Assembly: GCF_040786285.1 (NCBI RefSeq)
Contig: NZ_JBFMKQ010000005.1
Span: 62,001 to 126,000, forward strand
DNA length: 64,000 bases
From: Aquimarina sp040786285
GTDB taxonomy: Bacteria > Bacteroidota > Bacteroidia > Flavobacteriales > Flavobacteriaceae
Direction: 5' to 3'
This document shows, in pieces, positions 1 through 9,253 of this stretch. Position 1 is the first letter of the stretch. Every line of letters begins with the position of its first letter. The notes beneath the pieces are model-generated. The model saw only the letters and a program-made list of their open reading frames with translations, was not told the origin of the DNA and ran no database searches. A program made the position numbers and the translations under genes.

Positions 1-107
1 TAGCTCCACCATTTAATCTTAAGGTAAAAGAAGAAAAACAATTATTATCAGTTATTTTAAATGATCGTAAAGGGGTTATAGTTACTACATTTTATAAAAT
101 TTTTTAA
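1..107 (+). CDS. C-terminal end of an unidentified + strand gene (partial)
   Basis: Frame 3 is open from the window edge for 34 codons and stops at TAA 105-107. The peptide ends VTTFYKIF. Composition looks like normal coding sequence, but nothing identifies a family. It would converge on the - strand gene ending at 177. It could be a chance open frame. Confidence 0.35.
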   Translation, partial: APPFNLKVKEEKQLLSVILNDRKGVIVTTFYKIF

Positions 108-176
108 ATATATTCATGCCAATACACTGGGTTGTAATCAAATGTTTTACAGCGTTCCTTATATGGTACATTCGTT

Positions 177-977
177 TTATTTTAATTGTATATGAATATG
201 ATCATCGTGTCTAACTGCTCTGCAACCATGATAACGGATTTTACTATCAACTAAATTCATTCTTTTCTTTAAGTGGGGTTCAATGAAGAGCTTTCCTAAA
301 TTTCTGTTTTTCAAGATACTTCTTATAAGCATTTTGGTTCCTTTTTCTGAGAAAACCAATTTTTTATTGATCTTTCCAAAAGTTACATATTTAGGATAAT
401 CATATTGAAAATAACCACTTTTTAGGCACTTATGGCTTTGATTATATTCATTGGATTTAGGGTCTTCAAATACTCCATATCCACTTATTGATTTTTGTTT
501 ATCAGTTATTTCTCCACTTTCGGCCTCATAAATCAAACTAATGTCAATTTTCTTTCCATCATTATGACTTAGATGCGGAAGTAGAGGGAATTTGTTTATA
601 AATGGAAAATTTGCATCCAAATAATGGATTTCAATATTCGATGCATTCAATTCTTTTTCCGCTTGTAATAATAATTCATTTAATTCTGGTCTAACATAAT
701 TTCTATTTAGAAACACAGTCATATAATTTGTTGGTTGTATTCGGTCTGTATGTTTTACCTTTTCCCGACCAAAAATTGGAGCAACAATAGGAACGATAAG
801 TAATGTTGAAATCACATAAAGCCCTGTAAAAACGATTAGAGGTTTAAATCTCGAGTTCCATTCCCATTTTTTTATGAGTACGAGACTTAATAAATAAACA
901 ATCCCACCAATTTGAGTCACTATAGTTAGAAAGACAAACAGGAGTATTTGAGATATTATTTTCAGTATAATGTTCAA
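177..977 (-). CDS. Membrane-anchored LAS-type metallopeptidase-like protein
   Basis: A 266-aa protein with two hydrophobic segments (about residues 5-35 and 47-69) and a C-terminal globular part. His138 and Asp145 form an HxxxxxxD pattern, and His260/His262 near the C-terminus form an HxH. That pairing is the zinc-ligand layout of LAS peptidases (M15/M74, murein endopeptidases), so a cell-wall peptidase or relative is likely. No ATG exists near the N-terminus: an in-frame TAG directly precedes a TTG at 977, taken as start. The family assignment rests on motif spacing only. Confidence 0.6.
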   Translation of the reverse strand: MNIILKIISQILLFVFLTIVTQIGGIVYLLSLVLIKKWEWNSRFKPLIVFTGLYVISTLLIVPIVAPIFGREKVKHTDRIQPTNYMTVFLNRNYVRPELNELLLQAEKELNASNIEIHYLDANFPFINKFPLLPHLSHNDGKKIDISLIYEAESGEITDKQKSISGYGVFEDPKSNEYNQSHKCLKSGYFQYDYPKYVTFGKINKKLVFSEKGTKMLIRSILKNRNLGKLFIEPHLKKRMNLVDSKIRYHGCRAVRHDDHIHIQLK

Positions 978-1174
978 CTATTTGTTTTTAATTTTTCTTT
1001 TCTGCGATTGTAGGCAGTATACTTTTAGTAATTATGTTTTGAAATTCAATATCGTCCTCATCAGGAATAAAATGCCTTGCATTTTCAATAGATTAAAATA
1101 TTTTTGGGCCAGTATAAAGTTTGTCTGATAATCTTTTTGACCAATAATAATCTTAAATAGGCCATAATAAGCAA
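978..1174. other. Intergenic, no gene
   Basis: AT-rich spacer without a convincing ORF. I cannot make out a complete palindromic cassette site here; a site may have decayed. Confidence 0.4.
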
Positions 1175-1822
1175 CTATTTAGTGGTATAGCTGTGTGCCA
1201 TTTTTATATCTTTTTGAACTTTTTCTAATGCTGTCAATAATTGTTTTTCAATTGATAGTAAATCAGTAGTCATTAGTTTAACTGAGCCAAATACATCAAA
1301 CACCTTCGTTGATGAGTTTAAGCTGAGTATCCTATCAAGTAAGGATTTTCCGAATTCAGAATAAGCTTCTTGACGTTTATAAATTTTTGAAATAATTTGG
1401 ATTAGCTCAATATCGTATTCCTGTATTATTCCGCTTATTTTCACGCTTTCAAATGCTGTGTTTTCAATATCTGCTAGTCTAACACCATTCCATCCTTTAA
1501 TTTGATTATGCTGAAATTTTTTATTTCTCATGTAATTTGCAAACATATCTTTTTCTGTTAAAGTACTTGCTAAACTATCCATATTGGATTTAATCAATTG
1601 ATGATACTCAATAGACTCCTCAAGATTACTTTTATTATTTTCTAATTCTATAAGTATATAATTTATAGACTTTTCTTTTTCTCTTTTGATTTTCTTTTCA
1701 TTTTGTAGGTCACTTGTATAAATTCCAAGAAAGACACCAAACGCAACAATTAAAAACTCTAATATATATTTGAATATACTTTTTGTAGATTTCTTCACTT
1801 TATCTTTTGGTTTAAATAACAC
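1175..1822 (-). CDS. DUF6090-like single-pass membrane protein
   Basis: A short basic N-terminus, then one membrane segment with FLIVAFGVFLGIY, then a long charged alpha-helical region. This is the usual architecture of the Bacteroidota DUF6090-type proteins, whose function is unknown. The open frame continues upstream into a degenerate cassette site, so the first usable start outside it, GTG at 1822, is taken; a second GTG lies at 1798. The start is uncertain. Confidence 0.55.
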   Translation of the reverse strand: MLFKPKDKVKKSTKSIFKYILEFLIVAFGVFLGIYTSDLQNEKKIKREKEKSINYILIELENNKSNLEESIEYHQLIKSNMDSLASTLTEKDMFANYMRNKKFQHNQIKGWNGVRLADIENTAFESVKISGIIQEYDIELIQIISKIYKRQEAYSEFGKSLLDRILSLNSSTKVFDVFGSVKLMTTDLLSIEKQLLTALEKVQKDIKMAHSYTTK

Positions 1823-1825
1823 ACG

Positions 1826-1994
1826 ACGTTTAATACATTGGTCGTAGCCGAGCAAAATATTACTAAGCTATCGACATGTTTGCACTGATTTTTTAATGTA
1901 TTCACTTTAAAATCTCTGCGCCATCACAAATATACAAGAACCATTGAGGAATTACTTAACTGCTGCGACATCATACTTCATATTTGCAACAGTT
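1826..1994 (-). repeat. Degenerate attC-like site (family A' relative)
   Basis: Resembles the sites at 50595 and 58240: ACGTTTAATAC near the left, TCTCTGCGCCATCACAAATA inside, and TGCTGCGACATCATACTT near the right, ending in GTTAG. The AAC box is altered (GACG) and the arm near 1830-1850 pairs poorly, so it is probably a decayed site. Confidence 0.55.
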
Positions 1995-2088
1995 AGTATT
2001 CTTTCGTAGTAATTAAACTCCCGTTTTTGCCAATAGTGAATTTATGGATCTTACATCCCCGTTTAGATTATTACAGAGCTACTCTTTG

Positions 2089-3183
2089 TTATTTTTTACC
2101 AGTGAATGTTGGTAGGAAGATGTCTTTCATGATAGCAAAAGGTACTTTATCCTCCTGTGAATTATATGCACCTCCGGTAAATACTGCTACCATATCCAGT
2201 TCTGGAAAAACCATGATATACTGTCCTCCGTTTCCAGTTGCTGTTTTTGAAACAACTACTTTTTCATTTATCTTAAATGGAATATTCCACCAAAAATAGC
2301 CATAGTCAATTCCTGTAATTTTTGTTTTTGATGTTGTTGATTCTTCAACCCATTTTTGGGAAACAATTTGCTCATTGTTCCACTTTCCGTTGTTGAGTAT
2401 CAATTGTCCAATTTTTGCCATATCCCGTGATGTCATATATAATCTCTTTCCTGAAGGAATAACTTCTTTATCAGACGTATGTCCCCATTTTAGGTTGTTA
2501 ATCCCCAACGGTTTGAACAAATACATTTCTGCGAACTTACCGATTGTCATTCCTGAAGATTGACTAATTATTTCGGCTATTAAAATGGCACCCATTGAAC
2601 AATAATTTGAGACCTTTCCAGGTTTATTAACCATAGGGAGATCTAGTGTATATTGAATCCAGTCCTTTTTTCTATAAACTTTATCTTCTTGCCCTTTAGA
2701 ATTTTTATCCCAATCATTGCATTCAAATCCACTTGACATTGCTAAAAGGTTGGCAATAGTTATCTTTTCTTTTCTCTTGTCAAGATTTTTGGTGGGTACG
2801 TGACTTTTAAGATATTTCGATATTGGGTCGTTAACGTCATCCACAAATCCTTTATCAATAGCAATTCCCATTAATATCGACCTGATACTTTTTGTTGTTG
2901 AACGAAGGTCGTGAGGTTTATCTATTGAGTTTTCATTGAAATACTCCTCAATAATTAATTCGTTGTTTTTTACTAACAGAATGCTATGCAATTTATTTTT
3001 TCTGTTCTGTAATTGGCTAAATAATTGATAGACCCTTGTTGTATCTATATTATGTGATCGTAAATTGTTCGTTCTCCATCCATCATCGAGTTCTTTCGGT
3101 TGGGAATATAGATATGTACCTTGTCCATAGCTTATTATACTCGTCAATAGGATGAGCGTTATTAGTATTGCTATGTTTTTCAT
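2089..3183 (-). CDS. Secreted serine hydrolase, beta-lactamase/transpeptidase fold
   Basis: A 364-aa protein with a signal peptide (residues 1-20, ending ISYGQ). Ser95-Lys98 (STTK) is the SxxK nucleophile motif of class C beta-lactamase-like hydrolases; Tyr194 in NYCS sits where the YxN motif is expected, and TGNGGQ near the C-terminus fits the third motif. Substrate unknown; the family includes esterases and peptidases. The frame extends 27 codons upstream into the cassette site, so ATG 3183, which begins the signal peptide, is the start. Confidence 0.82.
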   Translation of the reverse strand: MKNIAILITLILLTSIISYGQGTYLYSQPKELDDGWRTNNLRSHNIDTTRVYQLFSQLQNRKNKLHSILLVKNNELIIEEYFNENSIDKPHDLRSTTKSIRSILMGIAIDKGFVDDVNDPISKYLKSHVPTKNLDKRKEKITIANLLAMSSGFECNDWDKNSKGQEDKVYRKKDWIQYTLDLPMVNKPGKVSNYCSMGAILIAEIISQSSGMTIGKFAEMYLFKPLGINNLKWGHTSDKEVIPSGKRLYMTSRDMAKIGQLILNNGKWNNEQIVSQKWVEESTTSKTKITGIDYGYFWWNIPFKINEKVVVSKTATGNGGQYIMVFPELDMVAVFTGGAYNSQEDKVPFAIMKDIFLPTFTGKK

Positions 3184-3193
3184 AATAATGGGT

Positions 3194-3300
3194 AACGTGT
3201 TCGTGTATGGTTTCGTTGCGTTAGCACTAAGATAGCAAATAGGAGCGAACCCAATATTCAGCAACTAGGAAATTCAGGGCAATGAACTATGCAGGTTGTT
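3194..3300 (-). repeat. Degenerate attC-like site
   Basis: Starts GTAACGTGTTCGTGTATGG and ends CTATGCAGGTTGTTGTAG. The outer parts resemble families C/E, but the arms pair imperfectly. The last codons of the neighbouring membrane protein gene overlap its right end. Confidence 0.55.
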
Positions 3301-3853
3301 GTAGTATGTTTTTTATATCCTTTCCAAATAAAATTACAGTAAATCCAATTAGGGTTAAAGAATATCCAAAAACTAATCTAAAGGGTACTGGTATAATATG
3401 CCATAAAATGAGAGTAGCTATGAAAAGAATACCTATTCCGATTTTTTCTTTGTTTATGTAATTCAGACTTAAAATGAGCAAGCCAAGATTGAAGACTTTT
3501 GAACTTGGTCCTATAGTAATAAATGTTTTCCAGATTGATGGAACTTGGGTAATATGACTCGCAAATTCATTACGCATTTCTGCGTTAGGAAAGCTCCAGA
3601 ATATAAAGTCCAGCACACACATGCCAATCATACAAGCTATTCCAATTAGGGTTAATGGTATTCCAATAAAACTAAAGATTTTTTTAGGAAATGATACAAC
3701 TTGGGGGATCAGACACACCACTCCAACTAACAAAAACCAATGAGCAAAATCAATTGGTTCCTGACTGTATACAAAATCATTGCCCTGAGCTAATAATAGC
3801 TGACCTGTTAAAAGGAAAATTAGACCGATAACAAAAAAAATCTTATGAGTCAT
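3287..3853 (-). CDS. Multi-pass membrane protein, unknown function
   Basis: A 188-aa protein with about five hydrophobic segments and short loops. No family recognised. The stop codon (TAG, 3287-3289) lies in the right arm of the preceding cassette site, so the C-terminal QQPA is encoded by site sequence. ATG 3853 is the start. Confidence 0.6.
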   Translation of the reverse strand: MTHKIFFVIGLIFLLTGQLLLAQGNDFVYSQEPIDFAHWFLLVGVVCLIPQVVSFPKKIFSFIGIPLTLIGIACMIGMCVLDFIFWSFPNAEMRNEFASHITQVPSIWKTFITIGPSSKVFNLGLLILSLNYINKEKIGIGILFIATLILWHIIPVPFRLVFGYSLTLIGFTVILFGKDIKNILQQPA

Positions 3854-3989
3854 ATTGGTTTTATTTATGTGTTAGTTGTACTAAACTCCTTTATAAGATA
3901 TTATGGGCGATAGATTGTTACACTTTTTTCGAAAAAATTTGATGATTAATTCGACAATTTTATATTCAAGATTAATATTAATGTGCTAT

Positions 3990-4111
3990 AACGGTTTGTA
4001 TACGTTTCAGTAAGTGGAATTGTCAGTAATGACTATTCGGCGTTTTGGAAGAGATCTAAAGATATTGTTTTGAGTTAAAATGTCAAACACTTATGGAGTT
4101 TATACGTTGTT
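3990..4111 (-). repeat. Degenerate attC-like site
   Basis: Begins ATAACGGTTTGTATACG and ends GTTTATACGTTGTTAAG. GTATA and TATAC arms pair, but the centre is diverged. 122 bp, like family C. Confidence 0.55.
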
Positions 4112-4122
4112 AAGAACTATGG

Positions 4123-4659
4123 TTATTTAGTCCGCAATCCTTTTTCTACATATTTCCAAACACTCGGGCTATTTGGATCTCCATATTTGTTTTCACCTAC
4201 CCATATATATTCGTTGAAACTTTCATCAAAGATAATCTCTCCATATCTTTCGTGATAATCATTTGAATCTGAATCTGAGTTATGTTTTATCGTCAGTTTA
4301 CGTTGTGTCGAATCCCAAATTAGAATATCAAATAGAACCTCATACCAATTGCTAAACATTGAAACCATTTCAAATTGATTTTTTTTAGAATTATAATGAA
4401 TGTACCAGTTATACGTCCTTTTTTTACCACTTGATGAAATGGCGGAGGCTTTTAACTCAATATAAGTACTGTCCAAAACATATCGTCCAATCCGAGTGCT
4501 TTTTTCCCACCATTTTTTTTCCTTGTTATCCTCTCTCACGTTCCATTCTCCAATTAAAAAATCTAAATCCCGAATATTCCTTTCCTGAGCAATAATATTT
4601 CCTGATGAGAGGAATAATGTAAAAGTCAAAAAAGCCATTTTAAAGAATCTTTTTTTCAT
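4123..4659 (-). CDS. Secreted DUF1579-like protein
   Basis: A 178-aa protein with a signal peptide (residues 1-24, ending NIIAQ), followed by LDFLIGEWNV, the typical opening of DUF1579 (lipocalin-like beta-barrel) proteins. It probably binds a small hydrophobic ligand, but no activity is established. ATG 4659 is preceded by an AT-rich leader. It lies in a cassette-like interval between two degenerate sites. Confidence 0.65.
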   Translation of the reverse strand: MKKRFFKMAFLTFTLFLSSGNIIAQERNIRDLDFLIGEWNVREDNKEKKWWEKSTRIGRYVLDSTYIELKASAISSSGKKRTYNWYIHYNSKKNQFEMVSMFSNWYEVLFDILIWDSTQRKLTIKHNSDSDSNDYHERYGEIIFDESFNEYIWVGENKYGDPNSPSVWKYVEKGLRTK

Positions 4660-4679
4660 AATATAATCTTTGATTGTTG

Positions 4680-4826
4680 CTGGCGGTTTGTGTATGATTA
4701 GTTGCGGAAAATCAGCTAGGATTTTTCGTTGTGAGAATAAAGATAATTAATTATACATGTTGTAGTGCGCTGTTTACTAATTTATTAACCTTTTCACAAC
4801 CACGCAACTATTCATAATTTATAGTT
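4680..4826 (-). repeat. Strongly degenerate attC-like site
   Basis: Left part GCGGTTTGTGTATGATTAG matches family C; the right part (TTCATAATTTATAGTTC) has lost the clear TATACACC...GTT end. A decayed site. Confidence 0.4.
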
Positions 4827-4831
4827 CAATA

Positions 4832-5386
4832 TTAGAAATGCCAACCTAACTTTAAGGATATTTCAGGGATAAATAGTTTAGTTTCAAACGTACTTTCATC
4901 AACAACAATGTCTTTATCTCCGGCGATTCTTAAATGCCCTGCCACCCAGGGATTCAAATAAAGATTTTTGTAAAATTTCCATACGTAACCACCACCGGCG
5001 GTGAATATTGTATTGTTATAATTTGCAGTATTTAACTTAGCGTCGGTTTGTATCTTACCATCCCAATACTCTAAGCCGGTCCCTATCCACCAACCTTTAA
5101 AGTTGGGTTTGAAAAAGTAATCTACCACGGCTGCATAGGCCTTAATTTCATTGTTGGTAAAACCATCTTCAAGGATAAAGTTGGGTGTTTCAGCTCTTGC
5201 AATAATAGCCCGATATCTAAAATGTTTGTGACCAACCCAAATAGAACCGTAATATCCTCCGGTAATATATGGCAATGCATCTAATTCAAAACCTATTCTG
5301 GTATTTTTTGTCGATTGATTATCTGCTTGTCCATAAGTAAAACTAAAGAATAAAATATAACAGATAGATAAGAATATTGCTTTCAT
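4832..5386 (-). CDS. Secreted outer-membrane-barrel-like protein
   Basis: A 184-aa protein with a signal peptide (MKAIFLSIC...TYGQ). Alternating polar/aromatic strands (GGYYGSIWVGH, WWIGTGLEYWDG, NLYLNPWVAGHLR) and a C-terminal aromatic GWHF end suggest a small outer-membrane beta-barrel. ATG 5386 starts the signal peptide; the upstream 24 codons in frame are not plausible. Confidence 0.6.
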   Translation of the reverse strand: MKAIFLSICYILFFSFTYGQADNQSTKNTRIGFELDALPYITGGYYGSIWVGHKHFRYRAIIARAETPNFILEDGFTNNEIKAYAAVVDYFFKPNFKGWWIGTGLEYWDGKIQTDAKLNTANYNNTIFTAGGGYVWKFYKNLYLNPWVAGHLRIAGDKDIVVDESTFETKLFIPEISLKLGWHF

Positions 5387-5478
5387 GATATAAATATATT
5401 TTTGAAAGCAAATTACTGTAGTGAATCTTTTTATGAAATGAGTTTTATCATATAACACCTTGTATTTTGATGGTATAC

Positions 5479-5603
5479 AACGTTTTGTGAATATTTTCGT
5501 CGCGTGAAAATACGTGAGGATTTTCAGATTAAGAAACCAAAATAGTAAAAGTATGAGGAATTTATGATAAGAAATTCAGAAACAATGAACTGTACATGGT
5601 GTT
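5479..5603 (-). repeat. attC-like site, moderately degenerate
   Basis: Starts GTATACAACGTTTTGTGAATA and ends GTACATGGTGTTGTACTTGC. R-box sequences are recognisable (TACAAC / GTTGTA) but the arms diverge. 125 bp. The interval to its right has no gene. Confidence 0.55.
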
Positions 5604-6000
5604 GTACTTGCGTTATTTTTCTTTATTTCTAATTGATTTATTAAAAAGGTAGAGTGGAAGATCTAGAAATATGATCGTAACACGCACACTTACAATATTT
5701 AACTGCACTAATTTTAAACTGTACACCTCTTTGCAATTTTTAATACAAATCAGTACAAGTGATGTAATTCTTTGCCCTATAAATTTCGGAAAACCTATTG
5801 TATCAAAACAAATCAAATTGCTATATCTGAACAAAGTAAGTTTGAGTCGAAAACACATTAACTTACTGGTTTACTATCTAAATTTATTCCTTAGATTAGC
5901 ATAAGTCATTTTTTTAAACTACAAACTAGAGTACATATTTTTAGCACTATTTTTAATTAAGAAGTTAATAGTGATTTGGGAATAGACCCAATCGGGTAAC
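5604..6000. other. Non-coding stretch, no supported gene
   Basis: Short ORFs exist on both strands (81 and 77 codons) but overlap each other in opposite orientation and have no start context or recognisable motif. It may be the remains of a cassette whose gene has decayed. Confidence 0.4.
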
Positions 6001-6003
6001 ATA

Positions 6004-6036
6004 AAAAGAACGAAGATATGGTCTATCCTATCTTCG
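6004..6036 (-). terminator. Probable intrinsic terminator of the dehalogenase gene
   Basis: Perfect 8-bp stem CGAAGATA / TATCTTCG (6011-6018 and 6029-6036). On the - strand it is followed by TTCTTTTTAT. It lies about 85 bp after the stop of the 6121-7044 gene. Confidence 0.6.
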
Positions 6037-6048
6037 CTATGAATGATT

Positions 6049-6074
6049 AACGGATAGTATGAGTACTATCCGTT
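6049..6074 (-). terminator. Perfect hairpin downstream of the dehalogenase gene
   Basis: 10-bp perfect inverted repeat AACGGATAGT / ACTATCCGTT with a 6-nt loop, 47 bp after the stop codon of the 6121 gene. No strong U-tract follows it, so it may act with the adjacent hairpin at 6011-6036. Confidence 0.45.
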
Positions 6075-6120
6075 CAAATTTACATTTTTAAATTACCATT
6101 TGAGAACGTGACATCAGTTA

Positions 6121-7044
6121 TTAGCTAGTCTGTATAAACTGGTCGATCAAACTGGCAATCGTTTGGGGCTCGTCTTCTTGTAGGAAGTGGCCGGCATTTG
6201 GCAACTCATATATTGGACTGTTCGGAAAGGCTTCCCTGAATATGGCCATATATAGTTTTGGAGGCAGACCTTTGTCTTTTAGGCCTTCGATCATAATGGT
6301 CGGTTTGCTTCTGGCGGCTTTTAGTTCATCTTCGTTAAAAGGATGCCATAGATCGTTACTGCCATTTACAATACTCTTGGGGAAAGCTACCGCTGCCCTT
6401 GTTTCTTCCTCGGTCTTAAAAGGCTCACTGTAAGCCCTTATCCAATCTTCGGTGATGTTAGATCTCTTTTCAAAGCCAAGGTGATCGGTTATCAACGATA
6501 CCGTCGCGTACCGAAAAAGGTTCTTGACTACCGGATCAAAGGTTCCGTTTTCATATAGTCCGCCCATCATATGGAACCAAGGCGATGTACCGATACCTTC
6601 CACAATAATTTCATTTTCCTTATCCGTGCCCAATGGTAGAAGCGAGTTCATAACCACTATCCTTTTTACCAAATCTGGTCTTTGTTTTACCAGTCCCGAG
6701 CCAATGGGACCACCCCAGTCATGGAGCACGAGCGTGATATCTTCAAGATCCAGACGTGCTACAAACTCAATAAGGTTATCTATATGTTCCTGTAACCTAT
6801 AGGCCTTGTTCTGTGGTGTCTCGCTTTTACCAAACCCCATGTTATCCGGTACTACGACCCTATATCTATCGGAGAGCAATGGAATCACCAGTCTATAGAG
6901 ATATCCCCAAGTGGGTTGACCATGTAGGCAAAGCACCGTTTCACCACTACCTTCGTCTACATAGTGCATTTTAAAACCGGAAATTTGTTCATAATTCGCT
7001 CTGAACGGGAATGTGCCATTGAACGTTTCTTCTGCTTTAATCAT
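6121..7044 (-). CDS. Haloalkane dehalogenase-family alpha/beta hydrolase
   Basis: A 307-aa cytoplasmic enzyme. HGQPTWGYLYR (41-51) is the oxyanion-hole region, HDWGG (108-112) gives the nucleophile Asp109 typical of haloalkane dehalogenases, and NAGHF carries the catalytic His286. Family members hydrolyse carbon-halogen bonds; some relatives act on other small esters. Length is normal. The gene is divergent from the AraC regulator at 7171, which probably controls it. G+C is visibly higher than in the cassette array. Confidence 0.82.
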   Translation of the reverse strand: MIKAEETFNGTFPFRANYEQISGFKMHYVDEGSGETVLCLHGQPTWGYLYRLVIPLLSDRYRVVVPDNMGFGKSETPQNKAYRLQEHIDNLIEFVARLDLEDITLVLHDWGGPIGSGLVKQRPDLVKRIVVMNSLLPLGTDKENEIIVEGIGTSPWFHMMGGLYENGTFDPVVKNLFRYATVSLITDHLGFEKRSNITEDWIRAYSEPFKTEEETRAAVAFPKSIVNGSNDLWHPFNEDELKAARSKPTIMIEGLKDKGLPPKLYMAIFREAFPNSPIYELPNAGHFLQEDEPQTIASLIDQFIQTS

Positions 7045-7170
7045 TTTTTTACTGTTTTAATGTTAGAAATTATACTTGTTATAGTTTGATGACATCTTTG
7101 ATGCACTACCCAACTATTTTTAACAAAAGTATTTTGGAAGTGGCTGGAAGAACTGATATTTTGCGACAAT

Positions 7171-8139
7171 ATGAAAATATTAGCCTTACATTTATCCCCG
7201 TTCATAGTCTATGCCTCGGCGCGGGGTATGAACATTGATCAGATAATTGATAAAAAGAGGTTACGGAAGGTGTTTGACAAAACAGACGAATATATTGAAT
7301 CTGAAGATTTTTATGATGTATTACAAGAGATACAATCAACTTTGGGCATCGAACGGCTGGGTGTAAATACCGGAAATTTCTGTAAACTCAGTTCCTTGGG
7401 GGTAGTCCATCAGATTTCTTTACAATGCATAACAATGCAAGAAGCACTTTATTATCTAAGGGACTTTATAGTTATGACTTTCCCTATAATGACGCTTGAG
7501 ATTCAACAAACCGGCAATAGGACAAACATAGAATTGGACTTAAAGGGCGAGACATGTGGTGTAAAAAGTATCATCTTGGAATGCTACCTTGCCATTATCT
7601 CCAGAGAAATCCAGCTTATGAGTGTGCGATCGGTGGATATCCATATCACCATTCCAAGCCATAATCCATTGTATCCTTATGGCACCACCTATGTCGAAAA
7701 GTACATACTATCATTTCCTGCGGTGGAACTAAAAGCTGCCATAAAGCGCTATCAAAGACTTCATTTTGATTATCTGATACCTCAATATCTAGTCCTAGTT
7801 TCAACCATAAAAGACAATCGGTATTTAGTGGGCAGGGTTAAGACCACTCTATTGCAGATGGCCACCCCTGAACTACCTGGCCTAAATGAGGTGGCCGACA
7901 TATTTTGTACAACCCCACGAACACTACAGCGGGCTTTGGCCAAAGAAGGAATGACCTTTAGGGAAATTCTCAACGAGCTGAAAAAGCAGATTTCGGTGCT
8001 CTTGCTCAGCCATGAACCCTACATGGTCAAGGACATCAGTTATCTATTAGGCTATTCGGAGACTGCCGCATTTGCTCGGGCTTTTCATAAGTGGTATGGG
8101 CAGACCCCCAGTGAGTATATTCGACTAAAGACCTTTTAA
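7171..8139 (+). CDS. AraC-family regulator with arabinose-binding-like N-terminus
   Basis: A 322-aa protein. The N-terminal two thirds resemble the effector domain of OruR/ArgR-type AraC proteins (PF12625 class). The C-terminus has a double helix-turn-helix: EVADIFCTTPRTLQRALAKE (first) and VKDISYLLGYSETAAFARAF with WYGQTPSEYIR. It is divergent from the dehalogenase-like gene with a 126-bp shared intergenic region, the usual arrangement of an activator and its target. Confidence 0.82.
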   Translation: MKILALHLSPFIVYASARGMNIDQIIDKKRLRKVFDKTDEYIESEDFYDVLQEIQSTLGIERLGVNTGNFCKLSSLGVVHQISLQCITMQEALYYLRDFIVMTFPIMTLEIQQTGNRTNIELDLKGETCGVKSIILECYLAIISREIQLMSVRSVDIHITIPSHNPLYPYGTTYVEKYILSFPAVELKAAIKRYQRLHFDYLIPQYLVLVSTIKDNRYLVGRVKTTLLQMATPELPGLNEVADIFCTTPRTLQRALAKEGMTFREILNELKKQISVLLLSHEPYMVKDISYLLGYSETAAFARAFHKWYGQTPSEYIRLKTF

Positions 8140-8682
8140 TTTTCAAACTGACGATCTACACCATCCCTATCCCATCGGGCTACCAGTGAATACCTGAAAA
8201 TGTTCCAATTGTACACGAAAAGGATGGCTTCAAAACGATTCAAATGAATACAGGGAAAATGAAAACCTTGCAAATCATACAATTAACAAGATTTTGATAC
8301 CTCTTGAAAAGGGGTTCGTCGGGGTGGCAAAATGTTATCAAACTATGCTATGTTTTTAATAATCAATAAGTTGTATTTTATTAGATTTATCTGATACCCG
8401 ATACCCGATAACCGAATAGGTAACTTATTTGATAAGAATTTTTGTTTTTATTTACCTTTTTAAACGTTGGTAAATACACAATTTCTATTAAAGGAGCATA
8501 AATAAAATTCAGTTTCAGGACGGGCCAAAATGAAGCGCAATGATTAGTATAAAAGCAGTAGTAGATTAAAACGCACTTGCTTTTTGGATAAAAATATACT
8601 TATATAAATGCAAATCCGGCGCGAGTTTGCACCCGAATCTCTATAACTTTTAGACATTGTGGTGCGTTCGCTTTTCTTCCGT
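8140..8682. other. 540-bp non-coding stretch
   Basis: No ORF of note on either strand. Contains a short tandem run GATACCCGATACCCGATAAC near 8391. The stretch around 8570-8665 (AAACGCACTTGC...CATTGTGGTGCG) might be a heavily decayed cassette site, but I cannot pair it convincingly. Confidence 0.4.
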
Positions 8683-9177
8683 TTAGTTTGGGGAATTTAG
8701 ACCAAGTTTATTTCCTTCGGTGTCTAAAAACAAAGCAAAAAAACCACTTTCATCTGCATGAGCTGTTTTTGGAACAATAATTTTTCCACCGTTTTCTTCA
8801 ACTTTGTCAAGAATGGTTTGAAGATTATCTCCGCCATTTAGATATATTGTTATTCCGGTAGCGGAGGGGTTGTATCCTTCCCCTTTAATTATTACTCCTG
8901 TAACCATTTGTTCTTCGTAGGGGAATATCCCCATTTCCATTCCTGGCATTTCCATTTTATCAATGTTTATGTCTAGAATTACTTGATAAAAATCGATTGC
9001 TCGTATAATATCCGTTGCTGGAATTTCAAAAAGGGAAATAAAACTGTTCATATCATTCGTGTTTTTTCTGACCGGTAAATCTTGCTTTTCTGTTTCAGAG
9101 TTTGACTTGTTATGACCGCTATAAGCCATAAATCCAACGACAAGCAGAATAGAGGTGCTTAGTAGTATTCTTTTCAT
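8683..9177 (-). CDS. VOC-family (glyoxalase/bleomycin-resistance fold) protein with N-terminal membrane signal
   Basis: A 164-aa protein. Residues 1-20 are a signal or anchor segment; the VOC domain begins at NSFISLFEIPATDIIRAIDFYQ, with GITIYLNG and a closing DTEGNKLGLNS motif. VOC proteins bind a metal and act on small electrophiles or bind drugs; the specific role is unknown. Transcribed after the AraC gene at 9254-10093, 76 bp upstream on the same strand, probably one unit. Confidence 0.75.
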   Translation of the reverse strand: MKRILLSTSILLVVGFMAYSGHNKSNSETEKQDLPVRKNTNDMNSFISLFEIPATDIIRAIDFYQVILDINIDKMEMPGMEMGIFPYEEQMVTGVIIKGEGYNPSATGITIYLNGGDNLQTILDKVEENGGKIIVPKTAHADESGFFALFLDTEGNKLGLNSPN

Positions 9178-9253
9178 TTATATTGAATAAATTGATACTA
9201 CAAAATTATCTTCAATAGTAGAATTGAAATTGTAAAAATGCGACACTTTAATG

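Noticed and set aside
5613..5904. Short ORFs on both strands at 5.6-5.9 kb
   Set aside because: Antiparallel overlapping frames in low-complexity AT-rich sequence, with no start context or recognisable motif.
8570..8665. A further attC-like site near 8.6 kb
   Set aside because: Only AAACGCACTTGC and CATTGTGGTGCG hint at ends; the arms do not pair and no neighbouring cassette ends match.
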